Shown: positions 35,068 through 43,432, counted from the stretch's first letter. The stretch: DNA of 64,000 nt from VRUE01 sp044867645 (GCA_044867645.1 JBIOVI010000041.1:62001-126000), one strand, 5' to 3'. A program made the numbers and translations. The notes: a model not told the origin generated them from the sequence alone.

Positions 35068-35117
35068 GCTCGTTGAAGCATTGTGGCCCCCCTGGCGGCC
35101 ACAATGCTTCAACGAGC
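35068..35117. terminator. Bidirectional 21-bp perfect hairpin terminator
   Basis: Arms at 35068-35088 and 35097-35117 are perfectly complementary over 21 bp (outer part GCTCGTTGAAGC), with an 8-nt loop. It lies between convergent genes (ZIP transporter and the presenilin-like gene), and the stop codon of the latter (35109-35111) lies in the right arm. No U-tract is present, as is common in GC-rich actinobacteria. Confidence 0.75.
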
Positions 35118-35867
35118 TTGGCGGTCGACCCACTCGCTCAGCGCCAGGGCGGCCGCGACGGGGACCGTCGCCGGCAACGTGTCGACGGCGAAGAAGAGCA
35201 AGTCGAAGACAAGGGCGAAGATCGCGACGAGCAGGGCCGCTTGCCGCTGGCGCGCACCGGTACCAGCGAGCAGGCAGCCGAGGGTGGCGGCGACGAAGAG
35301 GTCGCCGAAGCCCATCTGAGCGTTGCCGAAGTGGACCGCCTGCAGTCGCGGCAGCTCGGCCGGGGCGGCGGCGCTGAGGACCGCGTTCGGGCCCTGCAGA
35401 AGGTTGGAGGCGACAAACCAGGTGTCGACGAGGGCCATCGCGTAGATCCCCAGCTTCAGCCAAGGCGCGGGCGCCACCGAGACCAGCAGCCAGCCCAGCC
35501 CGATGCAGCCGAGCGCGGATAGTGCCGTCGCCGCGGTCTCTCCCCCAAGCGAACCCGGCGATGCCCAAGCCAGGGCGAAAAGCGGCACCACCGCCAGCGC
35601 CCAGGCCGGACGCGCACCACGCACCAGCCACCCGAGCGCCAGAGCCCCGAACGGTGGCACCGCGACCAGCGCCAGCCAGGAGAGGGCGGTGGCCGAATCG
35701 CTCTCCAGCTCGATGATCGCGATCACGACCACGATCGAGAGCGCCGGCACCAGCGCCCACCAGCGACTGCGGAAAGAATCCGACCAGGCAAACCGCCGTG
35801 GCCCCGGCAGCGCGACAAGCGCCGCCTGCAGCAGGCTCAGGATCGAAATGGATACCGCGAAGGACAT
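35109..35867 (-). CDS. Presenilin/signal peptide peptidase-like polytopic membrane protein
   Basis: A 252-residue protein with about eight or nine helices. Three features resemble GxGD intramembrane aspartyl proteases: an Asp in helix IYAMALVDTWFVASN (D148), the signature MGFGDLFVAA (GxGD, D189), and a C-terminal TVPVAAALAL segment near the PAL position. Order and spacing of the two aspartates fit that family. The first motif lacks the adjacent Tyr of the usual YD, so the call is tentative. The natural substrate is unknown. It lies downstream of guaA, separated by a 126-bp inverted-repeat structure. Confidence 0.5.
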   Translation of the reverse strand: MSFAVSISILSLLQAALVALPGPRRFAWSDSFRSRWWALVPALSIVVVIAIIELESDSATALSWLALVAVPPFGALALGWLVRGARPAWALAVVPLFALAWASPGSLGGETAATALSALGCIGLGWLLVSVAPAPWLKLGIYAMALVDTWFVASNLLQGPNAVLSAAAPAELPRLQAVHFGNAQMGFGDLFVAATLGCLLAGTGARQRQAALLVAIFALVFDLLFFAVDTLPATVPVAAALALSEWVDRQAR

Positions 35868-35874
35868 TCGACAT

Positions 35875-36000
35875 TGATGACGCGGTCAGGGGGTCGCCTG
35901 GGTAGGACGCAGGCATTTCGCCGCCGGGAGCGTAGATGTTCCTACGTGACCAAGGCGAATTGCCGAGGACACCGCCAGGCGACCCCCTGGCCCGTCATCA
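35875..36000. terminator. 126-bp nested inverted repeat after guaA
   Basis: Three nested stems: outer TGATGACGCGGTCAGGG... (35875-35901) with its complement at 35975-36000, including a perfect 14-bp core AGGGGGTCGCCTGG/CCAGGCGACCCCCT. The middle stem is GGCATTTCGCC/GGCGAATTGCC (10 of 11), and the inner is CGTAG/CTACG. The guaA stop (35998-36000) is part of the outer arm. It is more elaborate than a simple terminator and could be a dispersed repeat. Confidence 0.6.
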
Positions 36001-37596
36001 CTCCCACTCGATCGTGGCGGGGGGCTTGGAGGAGATGTCCAGGGCGACGCGGTTGACGTCGCGGATCTCGTTGATGATCCGGTTGGAGACGCGCTCCAGC
36101 AGGTCATAGGGCAGGCGTGCCCAATCGGCGGTCATCGCGTCGTCGGAGGTGACCGCGCGGATCACGATCGGATAGGCGTAGGTGCGGCCGTCGCCCTGCA
36201 CGCCGACCGAGCGGACGACGGGCAGCACGCAGAAGGACTGCCAGAGCTGCCGGTACAGCTCAGCGGCGCGAATCTCTTCCTGCAGGATCGCGTCGGCGGC
36301 GCGCAGGATGTCGAGCCGCTCTTTCGTTACCTCGCCGCCGACGATGCGGATCGCCAGCCCAGGCCCCGGGAAGGGTTGGCGCCAGACCATCCGCTCCGGC
36401 AAGCCCAGCTCGGCGCCGACCGCGCGCACCTCGTCCTTGAACAGCATCCGCAGTGGCTCGACCAGCTCGAACTCGAGATCGTCGGGAAGGCCACCGACGT
36501 TGTGGTGGGACTTGATCGTCTCGGCGGCATCGCTGCCGCCCGACTCGATCACGTCGGAATAGAGAGTCCCCTGGACCAGATAGGCGGCGTCCTCAAGCTT
36601 CGCCGCCTCCTCCTCGAAGACACGGATGAACTCCTCGCCGATGATCTTGCGCTTGCGCTCGGGCTCGTCGACTCCGGCGAGGCGTGCGAGAAAGCGCTCC
36701 TCGGCGTCGACGTGGACCAGCGGGATGCCGAACTGCCCAAACGCCTCGACGACCTGCTCCGCCTCGTTGAGACGCATCAGGCCGTGGTCGACGAAGACGC
36801 AGGTCAGTTGCTCCCCCAGCGCCCGGTGGACGAGCAGCGCCGCCACCGAGGAGTCGACCCCACCCGAGAGGCCGCAGATCACCCGCCCCTCGCCGACCTG
36901 GGCACGGACCGCCGCCACTTGTTCGGCGATCACCGACTGCGGCGACCACTGCTCTTCGCAGCCGGCGATCTCGCGCAGAAAGCGGGTCAGGACCTCGGTT
37001 CCATACGGAGTGTGTACGACCTCGGGATGGAACTGGATCCCGTAAAGGCCCCGCTCAGGCGCCTCGCAGGCAGCGACCGGGGAGCCCGGGGTCGAGGCGA
37101 GCGCGACGAAGCCCTCGGGCGGCTCGAAGACGGTGTCGCGGTGGCTCATCCAGCAGCTCTGCTCCTCCGGCAGCCCGCCAAGCAGCGTTCCCCCGCCGTT
37201 GCGCAAGGTCAGCTCGGCCCGTCCGAACTCCCCCGCCTCGGCCCCTTCGACCTTGCCCCCAAGAGCCTGGACGAGGGCCTGCATCCCGTAACAGATGCCC
37301 AGCATCGGAATCTCCAGCTCAAGCAGCTCGACGGGGAACGGCGGCGCCCCCGGCTCATAGACCGAAGCCGGCCCCCCGGAAAGCACCAATGCCTTCGGAG
37401 CGCGCTCGCGAATCGCCTCCGGCGAGGCAGTCGCCGGCAGCAGCTCGGCAAACACCCCGCACTCGCGGATCCGCCTCGCGATGAGCTGCGAGTACTGGCC
37501 CCCGAAATCGAGCACCAGCACCTCCTCGGTGGCGCTGGGGCCGACGGTGGCATCTGCGACGCCGGTGGGGGTCGCAGTTTTCAGGTGCTCGCTCAT
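35998..37596 (-). CDS. guaA: GMP synthase, glutamine-hydrolysing
   Basis: A 532-residue enzyme that aminates XMP to GMP. The class I glutaminase domain has VLDFGGQYSQLIARRIRE, GICYGMQAL with the nucleophile Cys, and GIQFHPEVVHT. The ATP-pyrophosphatase domain has the P-loop CGLSGGVDSSVAALLVHRA, and the C-terminal dimerisation domain ends RVALDISSKPPATIEWE. The ATG at 37596 is 1 bp from a palindromic repeat that fills the space to guaB3. The region before the ATG is open in frame back to the guaB3 stop. Confidence 0.97.
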   Translation of the reverse strand: MSEHLKTATPTGVADATVGPSATEEVLVLDFGGQYSQLIARRIRECGVFAELLPATASPEAIRERAPKALVLSGGPASVYEPGAPPFPVELLELEIPMLGICYGMQALVQALGGKVEGAEAGEFGRAELTLRNGGGTLLGGLPEEQSCWMSHRDTVFEPPEGFVALASTPGSPVAACEAPERGLYGIQFHPEVVHTPYGTEVLTRFLREIAGCEEQWSPQSVIAEQVAAVRAQVGEGRVICGLSGGVDSSVAALLVHRALGEQLTCVFVDHGLMRLNEAEQVVEAFGQFGIPLVHVDAEERFLARLAGVDEPERKRKIIGEEFIRVFEEEAAKLEDAAYLVQGTLYSDVIESGGSDAAETIKSHHNVGGLPDDLEFELVEPLRMLFKDEVRAVGAELGLPERMVWRQPFPGPGLAIRIVGGEVTKERLDILRAADAILQEEIRAAELYRQLWQSFCVLPVVRSVGVQGDGRTYAYPIVIRAVTSDDAMTADWARLPYDLLERVSNRIINEIRDVNRVALDISSKPPATIEWE

Positions 37597-37691
37597 GGCA
37601 TCTCCGGCGGGTGGTGTCGGGGGCAGTGTCTCGCCCGCAGCTTGCGAGGACGAAACGCTGCCCCCGGCGACAGGACCCGCCGGCCGATGCC
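37597..37691. repeat. Dispersed palindromic repeat, copy 3 (guaB3-guaA spacer)
   Basis: A 95-bp palindrome with end arms GGCATCTCCGGCGGG and CCCGCCGGCCGATGCC, which keep the shared CGGGTCCTGTCGCC core. Inner arms GGGGGCAGTGTCTCG and CGAAACGCTGCCCCC pair at 13 of 15 positions. It fills the gap between the guaB3 stop and the guaA ATG. In the guaA frame it is open and would encode AGPVAGGSVSSSQAAGETLP, very close to the peptide encoded by copy 2 in rpsI. Confidence 0.85.
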
Positions 37692-37692
37692 G

Positions 37693-38898
37693 TTAGTCAT
37701 CCGAAACCGCAACCCCCGCCGACACAGCCGCGCGCCCGTTCGACCCCATCCCGACCGACTGCTCGTTCTGCAGCTTCTTCCCCTCGCTCATCAGCGCCGG
37801 CGCGACCATCACCTCGGCCCGCTGGAAGGAGCGGATGTCCTCATAGCCAGTCGTCGCCATTGAGGTTTTCAGCGCTCCCATCAGGTTGAACGTGCCGTCG
37901 TTCTCCTGGGCCGGACCAAGCAAGATCTCCTCCATCGTGCCGTCCTGCTTGGTCGATACGCGAGTGCCGCGTGGCAATGAGGGATGGAAGGTCGCCATCC
38001 CCCAATGGAAGCCGCGCCCAGGTGCCTCCTTAGAGCGCGCCAGCGGGGAGCCGACCATCACCGCGTCGGCACCGACGGCAATTGCCTTGGAGACGTCGCC
38101 ACCGGTCCGCATGCCACCGTCGGCGATCACGTTCACGTATTCGCCGGTCTCCAGCATGTGCTGAGCGCGGGCCGCCGCAACGTCCGCGATCGCGGTGGCC
38201 TGCGGGACGCCGATCCCGAGCACGCCGCGGGTAGTGCAAGCAGCACCCGGACCGACCCCGACCAGGACGCCGACCGCACCGGTTCGCATCAGGTGCAGGC
38301 CGGTCGAGTAGGAAGCGCAACCGCCGACCACGGTCGGCACCGGCACTTCGGCGATGAACTCCTTCAGGTTGAGCGGCTCGACCGTGGTCGAGACGTGTTC
38401 GGCCGAGATCACCGTGCCCTGGATGACGAGGATGTCGATCCCGGCCTCGACCGCGATCTCGTAGTGCTCGCGCACCTTCTGCGGGGTCAGTGAGCCGCAG
38501 GCGACGGCGCCCCGCTCCTTGATCTCGGCGATCCGCTTGCCGATCAGCTCCGCCTGCACCGGTTGCGCGTAGATCTCCTGCATGATCCGGGTCGCCTCGT
38601 GCTTGGGCGCCGCGGCGATCTTCTCCAGCTGCTCCTCGGCGTTCTCGAAGCGGGTCCAGATCCCCTCGAGGTTGAGCACTCCCAGGCCACCCAGCTGATT
38701 GACGAGGACAGCCGTATCGGGGCTGACCACTCCGTCCATCGCCGAGGCCACCAGGGGCAGCTCGAAACGATAGGGGCCGAGGGTCCAGCTGATGTCTATG
38801 TCGTCGGGATCGCGGGTGCGGCGCGACGGAACGATCGCGATGTCATCGAATCCGTAGGCGCGCCTCCCCTTCTTGCCGCGACCGATGTCAATCTCCAA
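37693..38898 (-). CDS. guaB3: GuaB3-type IMP dehydrogenase family protein
   Basis: A 401-residue TIM-barrel protein of the actinobacterial GuaB3 branch: LEIDIGRGKKGRRAYGFDDI at the N-terminus, ASAMDGVVSPDTAVLVNQLG, VGVGPGAACTTRGVLGIGVP around the catalytic Cys, and IADGGMRTGGDVSKAIAVGA. It lacks the CBS insert of GuaB. Other GuaB3 proteins are reported to differ from GuaB in reaction preference, so IMP dehydrogenase or GMP reductase-type activity is possible. TTG 38898 is taken as start because GGAGG precedes it by 5 nt. It is followed by guaA. Confidence 0.88.
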   Translation of the reverse strand: MEIDIGRGKKGRRAYGFDDIAIVPSRRTRDPDDIDISWTLGPYRFELPLVASAMDGVVSPDTAVLVNQLGGLGVLNLEGIWTRFENAEEQLEKIAAAPKHEATRIMQEIYAQPVQAELIGKRIAEIKERGAVACGSLTPQKVREHYEIAVEAGIDILVIQGTVISAEHVSTTVEPLNLKEFIAEVPVPTVVGGCASYSTGLHLMRTGAVGVLVGVGPGAACTTRGVLGIGVPQATAIADVAAARAQHMLETGEYVNVIADGGMRTGGDVSKAIAVGADAVMVGSPLARSKEAPGRGFHWGMATFHPSLPRGTRVSTKQDGTMEEILLGPAQENDGTFNLMGALKTSMATTGYEDIRSFQRAEVMVAPALMSEGKKLQNEQSVGMGSNGRAAVSAGVAVSDD

Positions 38899-38936
38899 TT
38901 GATCCTCCAGGGCCGGGGTGGCGTTGAACAGCCAGC

Positions 38937-39893
38937 CTACACTTCTGCGTGGACCTCCAGATCGTGCACCTCGACCTCGTCGAGCAGGCGCTCGACGCGA
39001 TTGCGGTCGACGGTGCCGGCGCCGAAGTGCTGGGTCGACTCGGCACCGCAGGCAACGCCGTACGCCAAGCATTGCTCCGGCTCGCGACCGTCGTAGAGAG
39101 CGGCGACGTAGCCAGCGACGAAGGCGTCGCCGGAGCCGACCGTGGAGACCGGCTCCAGGGGCTTGGTACGGACTTCGAGCACCCGCCGCTCAGCACCCTG
39201 TCCGACGACAGCGACGCAACCGTCGGGACGGGTGATCGCAGCCTCGCCAGCGCCGAGGCGGACTAGCTCGGAGAGGCCGTGGGCAATGTCGTCGCGGTCG
39301 GCGAACTCCTGCCCGACCAGCTCCTCGGCCTCGCGCTCGTTGGGGGTGACGACCGAGGCGCCCGCCCGCAGGCCGGCCAGCATCGGCTCGCCCTCCGAGT
39401 CGACGATGGATGTGACGCCACACTCGCGCAGATCCTCGACCAGGCGCGCGTAGAGCTCGGCGCCGGCGCCCGGCGGGAGGGTGCCCGCCAGCACACAGAT
39501 TTTCGCGCCGCGCGCCAGGTAGCGCAGCCGCTCGACGAAACGCTCGACCTCCTCTGGACTGACCGCCGGCCCGCGCTCATTGATCTCGGTCTGCTCGCCC
39601 GAGGTGGGGTCGATCACGGCCATGTTGATCCGCGTCTCGCCGGCGATCCAGGTGAAGTCGGTCAGGATCGCCTCCCGGCGCAGCTCCTCCATCACCCGGT
39701 TCCCGGTCGGCCCGCCGGCGAAGCCGGTGGCGATCACCGGGCGGTCCAGCAGACGCAGGGCGCGAGCGACGTTGATTCCCTTTCCGCCCGCGACCGTGCG
39801 ACTCTCGACGGCCCGGTGGCGGTGGCCGAGACGGAAGTTCGGGACCGCGACGGTGCGATCGATCGCGGCGTTCAGGGTTACGGTGAGGATCAT
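38937..39893 (-). CDS. PfkB-family sugar kinase, 1-phosphofructokinase-like
   Basis: A 318-residue kinase of the 1-phosphofructokinase/tagatose-6-phosphate kinase group. Signatures are the N-terminal MILTVTLNAAIDRTVAVPNF, AGGKGINVARALRLLD, VTPNEREAEELVG and the catalytic STVGSGDAFVAGYVAALYDG, where the GSGD aspartate is the base. It phosphorylates a sugar phosphate, most likely fructose-1-phosphate. It is coupled to dacA by a 4-bp overlap (39890-39893). No PTS gene is adjacent, so the exact substrate is unsure. Confidence 0.88.
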   Translation of the reverse strand: MILTVTLNAAIDRTVAVPNFRLGHRHRAVESRTVAGGKGINVARALRLLDRPVIATGFAGGPTGNRVMEELRREAILTDFTWIAGETRINMAVIDPTSGEQTEINERGPAVSPEEVERFVERLRYLARGAKICVLAGTLPPGAGAELYARLVEDLRECGVTSIVDSEGEPMLAGLRAGASVVTPNEREAEELVGQEFADRDDIAHGLSELVRLGAGEAAITRPDGCVAVVGQGAERRVLEVRTKPLEPVSTVGSGDAFVAGYVAALYDGREPEQCLAYGVACGAESTQHFGAGTVDRNRVERLLDEVEVHDLEVHAEV

Positions 39894-41167
39894 CGCGTAA
39901 GGCGCCTCAGGAGAGCTGCTGCGATCAGTATCGCGGACAGCGCCAGAACGAGCCAGAGAACATTGTCTTCGACGAAGCTGCGGACGCGATCGAGGGCGCT
40001 CGCCTCCGGCACGGCGCGGCCGGCGCGCAGCGGCACCGACGCCGCCGTCAGCCCGTCGACGGAGACGATCGCCTCTCCCAACCTCGCGCCGCGACGGATC
40101 GGGCCCTCTACCTCCCGCGGCACCCGCACCGCCACTTTCATCCGCTGACCCGGCCGCACGCCAACCGTCACCGTTCGCGCAGCGCGCAGCGGCAGCTTGC
40201 CGCCCGAGTAGCGGATCGACGGTTCGGCAACGACCTGACCGAACTGGATCGGCACCCGCTTGCGGTACTTGGAGAAGCCGTATTCGAGCAGCTGCAGAGT
40301 GTCGGCGAAGCGCTCTTCGTCGGTCTCGGTGCCGATCACCGCCGCGATCAGCTCAACGCCCTTGCGACGTCCCGATCCGACCAGGACATACCGGGCACCG
40401 AAAGTGTGGCCGGTCTTGACGCCATTCACCCAGGGCGCCATCGAGAGCAGCTCGTTGATGGTCGAGATCCGCCGCCGCGGGTGGACGCTGCGCAGGACGG
40501 CGCTGCGCGCGGCGGAAATCTTGGCGAAGGCGGGGATGCGCAACAAGCGCCGCGTCAGGGCAAGGAGATCGCCGGCGCTGGAGTAGTTGCCGCGCTGGTC
40601 GAGGCCGATCGGGTTGGCGTAGTGAGTGTCGGCGAGGCCGAGGGCCGCCGCGTAGCGATTCATCTCTTCGACGAAACGGCTTTCCGATCCAGCCGCGGCG
40701 CGAGCCAAGTCGTAAGCCGCGTCGTTGCCGCTGCGCAGGATCAAGCCGTAGAGAAGGTCGAGGATGCTGATCCGCTGTCCGGGTCGGAGTTCCAGCAGCG
40801 ACTCGCCATATTCCGCCGGGTACGGCGCCGCCCGTACGACCTTGTCCAGGGGCAGCTCGCGCAGCGCCACGTAAGCGGTCATCAGCTTCGTCGTGCTGGC
40901 GATCGGCAAGCGACTGGAGGCCGCGTGAGAGGTAAGTACTTCTCCAGAGCGAGCGTCGATCAGCGCCCATGCACGGGCTTCGAACTGAGGTACATGCGCC
41001 TCAGCCGCGGGTCCTGTCGCTGCAGGGGACCCACCGCCCCCTGCGGTAGCTAAAGCTTCCTCGGGGGCGGTTCCCCCTACAGCGCCTCCCGCGGACGAAG
41101 CGAACATCCCTACGAGCAGACCGAACAGCGCGGTAGCAAGAAAGACGGCGAACAGCCGCGGCTTCAC
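39890..41167 (-). CDS. dacA: D-alanyl-D-alanine carboxypeptidase (DacA/penicillin-binding protein 5 type)
   Basis: A 425-residue protein starting at GTG 41167 (GTGA overlap with the LysM gene). It has a signal peptide (LFAVFLATALFGLLVGMFA) and then a Gly/Ala-rich stretch (about 22-57) encoded by palindromic repeat copy 4. The peptidase S11 domain follows with SxxK (IASTTKLM), SGN (RSGNDA) and KTG (VKTGHT). A C-terminal beta domain and a membrane anchor (LWLVLALSAILIAAALLRRL) complete it. It trims the D-Ala terminus of peptidoglycan stem peptides outside the membrane. Confidence 0.94.
   Translation of the reverse strand: MKPRLFAVFLATALFGLLVGMFASSAGGAVGGTAPEEALATAGGGGSPAATGPAAEAHVPQFEARAWALIDARSGEVLTSHAASSRLPIASTTKLMTAYVALRELPLDKVVRAAPYPAEYGESLLELRPGQRISILDLLYGLILRSGNDAAYDLARAAAGSESRFVEEMNRYAAALGLADTHYANPIGLDQRGNYSSAGDLLALTRRLLRIPAFAKISAARSAVLRSVHPRRRISTINELLSMAPWVNGVKTGHTFGARYVLVGSGRRKGVELIAAVIGTETDEERFADTLQLLEYGFSKYRKRVPIQFGQVVAEPSIRYSGGKLPLRAARTVTVGVRPGQRMKVAVRVPREVEGPIRRGARLGEAIVSVDGLTAASVPLRAGRAVPEASALDRVRSFVEDNVLWLVLALSAILIAAALLRRLTR
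40997..41102. repeat. Dispersed palindromic repeat, copy 4 (in dacA)
   Basis: A 106-bp palindrome with end arms CGCCTCAGCCGCGGG and CCCGCGGACGAAGCG and the shared GCGGGTCCTGTCGC core next to the left arm. Inner G-rich and C-rich arms still pair (GGGGACCCACCGCCCC facing GGGGGCGGTTCCCCC). It encodes the flexible linker between the dacA signal peptide and the peptidase domain. The sequence is the most diverged of the four copies in its centre. Confidence 0.8.
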
Positions 41168-41484
41168 CGGAGTTTCAGCTCTTCGCCCGAGATCAGGATC
41201 TGCGGATCGACCCCGGGATTCAGGGCCTGGATGCGGGCGACCGAGACGCCGGTCCGATGGGCTATCGAAGTCAGGGTGTCGCCGTTCTGCACGACGTAGG
41301 ACTTGGGCGTCGTGCCATCGCCGTCGCCCTTGCTGCTCGCCTGCCTCGCGGGGGACGAGCGATCGCCTGAGCTGCCGTCGTCGCCGCCGAGCGAAGTCGC
41401 GACGACGATGGCGACGATCAGGCAGCCGCAAACAAGAGCAATCGCGGCAAAGGCCCGGGCCGGAGCTGAGGCGCGCTGGTTCAT
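41164..41484 (-). CDS. LysM-domain cell-wall protein
   Basis: A 106-residue protein with an N-terminal membrane segment (AFAAIALVCGCLIVAIVVAT), a charged Ser/Gly/Asp linker and a C-terminal LysM domain (SYVVQNGDTLTSIAHRTGVS, then LNPGVDPQILISGEELKLR). LysM binds N-acetylglucosamine-containing polymers such as peptidoglycan. It shares a 4-bp overlap with the following dacA, so a joint wall-related function is likely. It starts 3 bp from the pyrF remnant stop (ATGA overlap). Confidence 0.9.
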   Translation of the reverse strand: MNQRASAPARAFAAIALVCGCLIVAIVVATSLGGDDGSSGDRSSPARQASSKGDGDGTTPKSYVVQNGDTLTSIAHRTGVSVARIQALNPGVDPQILISGEELKLR

Positions 41485-41699
41485 GAGACCCCCCAGACCG
41501 CTGCTCGCAGCCGCTCAAAGGCAGCCGCGGGGTCTGAGTCGGCCGCAATGCTACGCGAGGCCGCGACCAAAGCTGCGCCACGGGCCGGTGCGAAGGCCGC
41601 ACCGAGCAGTTCCGGGCGCGGGTCGAGGCCAAGGCAGATCTGGCTGCGGCGCTCATCGACGAGCGCCGCCAGCCGATCTGCGAAAGGGGTCCGGCTCAG
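41481..41699 (-). pseudogene. pyrF: Remnant of pyrF (orotidine-5'-phosphate decarboxylase, type 2) with a large internal deletion
   Basis: An open frame of 72 codons between HU and the LysM gene. Its start, RTPFADRLAALVDERRSQIC followed by LGLDPRPELL, matches the first 30 residues of type 2 orotidine-5'-phosphate decarboxylases (FADRL, GLDP). Its end, PARGAALVAASRSIA then AAFERLRAAVWGVS, matches the usual C-terminus (ALVAASRSIA). Roughly 200 residues of the barrel, including the catalytic lysine region, are missing. No ATG, GTG or TTG fits. The CTG at 41699 overlaps the HU stop, and the stop overlaps the LysM ATG. The in-frame deletion may have been kept to preserve translational coupling. 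Confidence 0.6.
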
Positions 41700-41974
41700 C
41701 CCTTGACCTTGGCCTTCAGCGCCGAGCCGGCGGAGAAGCGAGGGACCTTGCCGCCCGGGATCGTGATCCGCTCTCCGGTGCGGGGGTTGACGCCCTGGCG
41801 CGGCCCGCGCTCGGCCACATGGAATTTGCCGAAGCCGGTGAAGCTGACTTCGCCTCCGCCGCTCAGGGTGTCGGTGATTGCGTCGAGCACCGCGTCGACC
41901 GCGTCGCCCGCGGCCTTCTTGCTGCCCACACGCTCATCAGCTGCCAGTTGGTCCAAAAACTCAGCCTTGGTCAC
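41696..41974 (-). CDS. hup: HU-family DNA-binding protein
   Basis: A 92-residue histone-like protein: TKAEFLDQLAADERVGSKKA, FTGFGKFHVAERGPRQGVNP and RTGERITIPGGKVPRFSAGS are the standard HU dimer and DNA-arm signatures. It bends and packages DNA and can influence replication and repair. It lacks the long Lys/Ala-rich C-terminal tail of mycobacterial HupB. It is the first gene of a coupled run: HU, pyrF remnant, LysM protein, dacA, PfkB kinase. Confidence 0.95.
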   Translation of the reverse strand: MTKAEFLDQLAADERVGSKKAAGDAVDAVLDAITDTLSGGGEVSFTGFGKFHVAERGPRQGVNPRTGERITIPGGKVPRFSAGSALKAKVKG

Positions 41975-42049
41975 GTCGAAGCTCCTCCGTCGTCGTTGAG
42001 GTCGCGCGGCAATCTAACAGTGGACACGGCGTAACGGCGTGGCTGCGCC

Positions 42050-43432
42050 TCAGGATCCGCTGACCGTCATCTCGCCGATCAGCAACGGCGGCGCGCTGAT
42101 CGAGCCGCCGAAGGGAACCCAGCGGGGCTCAGCGCCGGCCACCCGCACGGCGCGGAGCATCGAGACGAGGTCGCTGGCGATGGTGAACTCGCGCAACGGC
42201 TCCGCCACCGCGCCGGCCCTGATCGCCCGCCCGGAAGCGCCGACGGAGAAGATGCCCGTGACCGGATTGACGCCGGAGTGCAAGCCGGCGACGTCGTTGA
42301 CGAAGACACCCTCGCCCGCCTCCCGCAGCAGCTCCTCGAAGCTGGCCGAGCCGGGGGTGACGACGAGATTCGACGCCGACACCCCCGGTGGCGAGCGGTA
42401 TCCGGAGCGCCCCGCGTTACCGGTCGAGGCAGCCTCGCCGCGCCGCGCCGTATAGGTGTCGTAGAGAAAGGTGTGCAGCCTGCCGGCTTCGATCAGAGCC
42501 GTGCGCCGGCGCGGAGTGCCCTCGGCGTCGATCGGTGCCGTGGCGAAGCCGTCCGGCTCGAGCCCGTCGTCGTGCAGCTCGAAAGCCTCGCCAGCCACCT
42601 CCTCGCCAAGTTGTCCGGCCAGGGGCGAGCGGCCGCGCTGCACCGCGTCGGCTCCCAGCACTTTCCCGAGCAAGCCGACGAAGCTGGCGGCGACGGTCGG
42701 ATCCAGCACGACCGGGCAGTTGCGCGAGGCCGGCTTGCTGGAGCCGATCATTTCGGTGGCCCGTTCGGCGCCCTCGCGGCCTATCGCGGTTGGATCGAGG
42801 CCGCCCGGGCCGCGCGCTAGGTCAAAGCCAAGCCCGGTCTCGCGGCCCGTCTCGCCCTCGGCCAGCGCCTGCAGATAGGCGTAGCAGCTCGTCGTCTCGT
42901 ATTCGCCCCTCGCGGCGGCGGACGAGGAGATCGCGACCCGCTCGGCGCTGTCGACGTAGACGGCCTGCTCGACGCCGACGACCCTGCTCTCGGCCTCACG
43001 GGCGGACCGCTCGATCTGAAGAGCCAGCTCGGCGATCGCGGCGGTCGACCAATCGGCACGCCCGGGATCGCTCAGCCCGTCGAGGGAGGGCGCATTGCCG
43101 GTCTCCCCGGGAGGACCCGCGAACTCGTCCTCGTCGGCGACCCTGGCTGCCTCGGTGGCACGCGCGGCGACCGCCGCCACGCCCGCAGGCGAGAGGTCGG
43201 TGCCGAAGCCATAGCCGACCCGGCCGCCGATCCAGACACGCAGACCGAGTCCGCGCCGGGTCGCCGCCGTCAGGCTCTCTACCTCGCCGCCGTGGACGCG
43301 GACCTCGCGGGTCTCTGCCTCGCTGACGTAGGCCTCGGCGCCACCAGCGCCGGCGTCGAGCGCGACCTCGACGGCCCGCTCCGCAAAGTCGACATCGACG
43401 GCGGCACGGGCGTTCGATCGCTCCGCGCTCAC
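42050..43432 (-). CDS. pmbA: PmbA/TldE-type metalloprotease homologue
   Basis: A 460-residue protein of the TldD/PmbA (U62) family, the partner that lacks the zinc motif. Conserved landmarks are YVSEAETREVRVHGGEVESL near the start, NCPVVLDPTVAASFVGLLGK, GTPRRRTALIEAGRLHTFLY and the C-terminal VTGIFSVGASGRAIRAGAVA. The start at GTG 43432 overlaps the tldD stop by 4 bp. TldD and TldE form a heterodimer that cleaves peptides or unfolded proteins, including some modified antibiotics. Confidence 0.93.
   Translation of the reverse strand: MSAERSNARAAVDVDFAERAVEVALDAGAGGAEAYVSEAETREVRVHGGEVESLTAATRRGLGLRVWIGGRVGYGFGTDLSPAGVAAVAARATEAARVADEDEFAGPPGETGNAPSLDGLSDPGRADWSTAAIAELALQIERSAREAESRVVGVEQAVYVDSAERVAISSSAAARGEYETTSCYAYLQALAEGETGRETGLGFDLARGPGGLDPTAIGREGAERATEMIGSSKPASRNCPVVLDPTVAASFVGLLGKVLGADAVQRGRSPLAGQLGEEVAGEAFELHDDGLEPDGFATAPIDAEGTPRRRTALIEAGRLHTFLYDTYTARRGEAASTGNAGRSGYRSPPGVSASNLVVTPGSASFEELLREAGEGVFVNDVAGLHSGVNPVTGIFSVGASGRAIRAGAVAEPLREFTIASDLVSMLRAVRVAGAEPRWVPFGGSISAPPLLIGEMTVSGS

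Noticed and set aside
39890..41656. A 588-codon frame as a long form of DacA
   Set aside because: Residues before GTG 41167 are a frame shadow of the LysM gene; the signal peptide starts right after GTG 41167.
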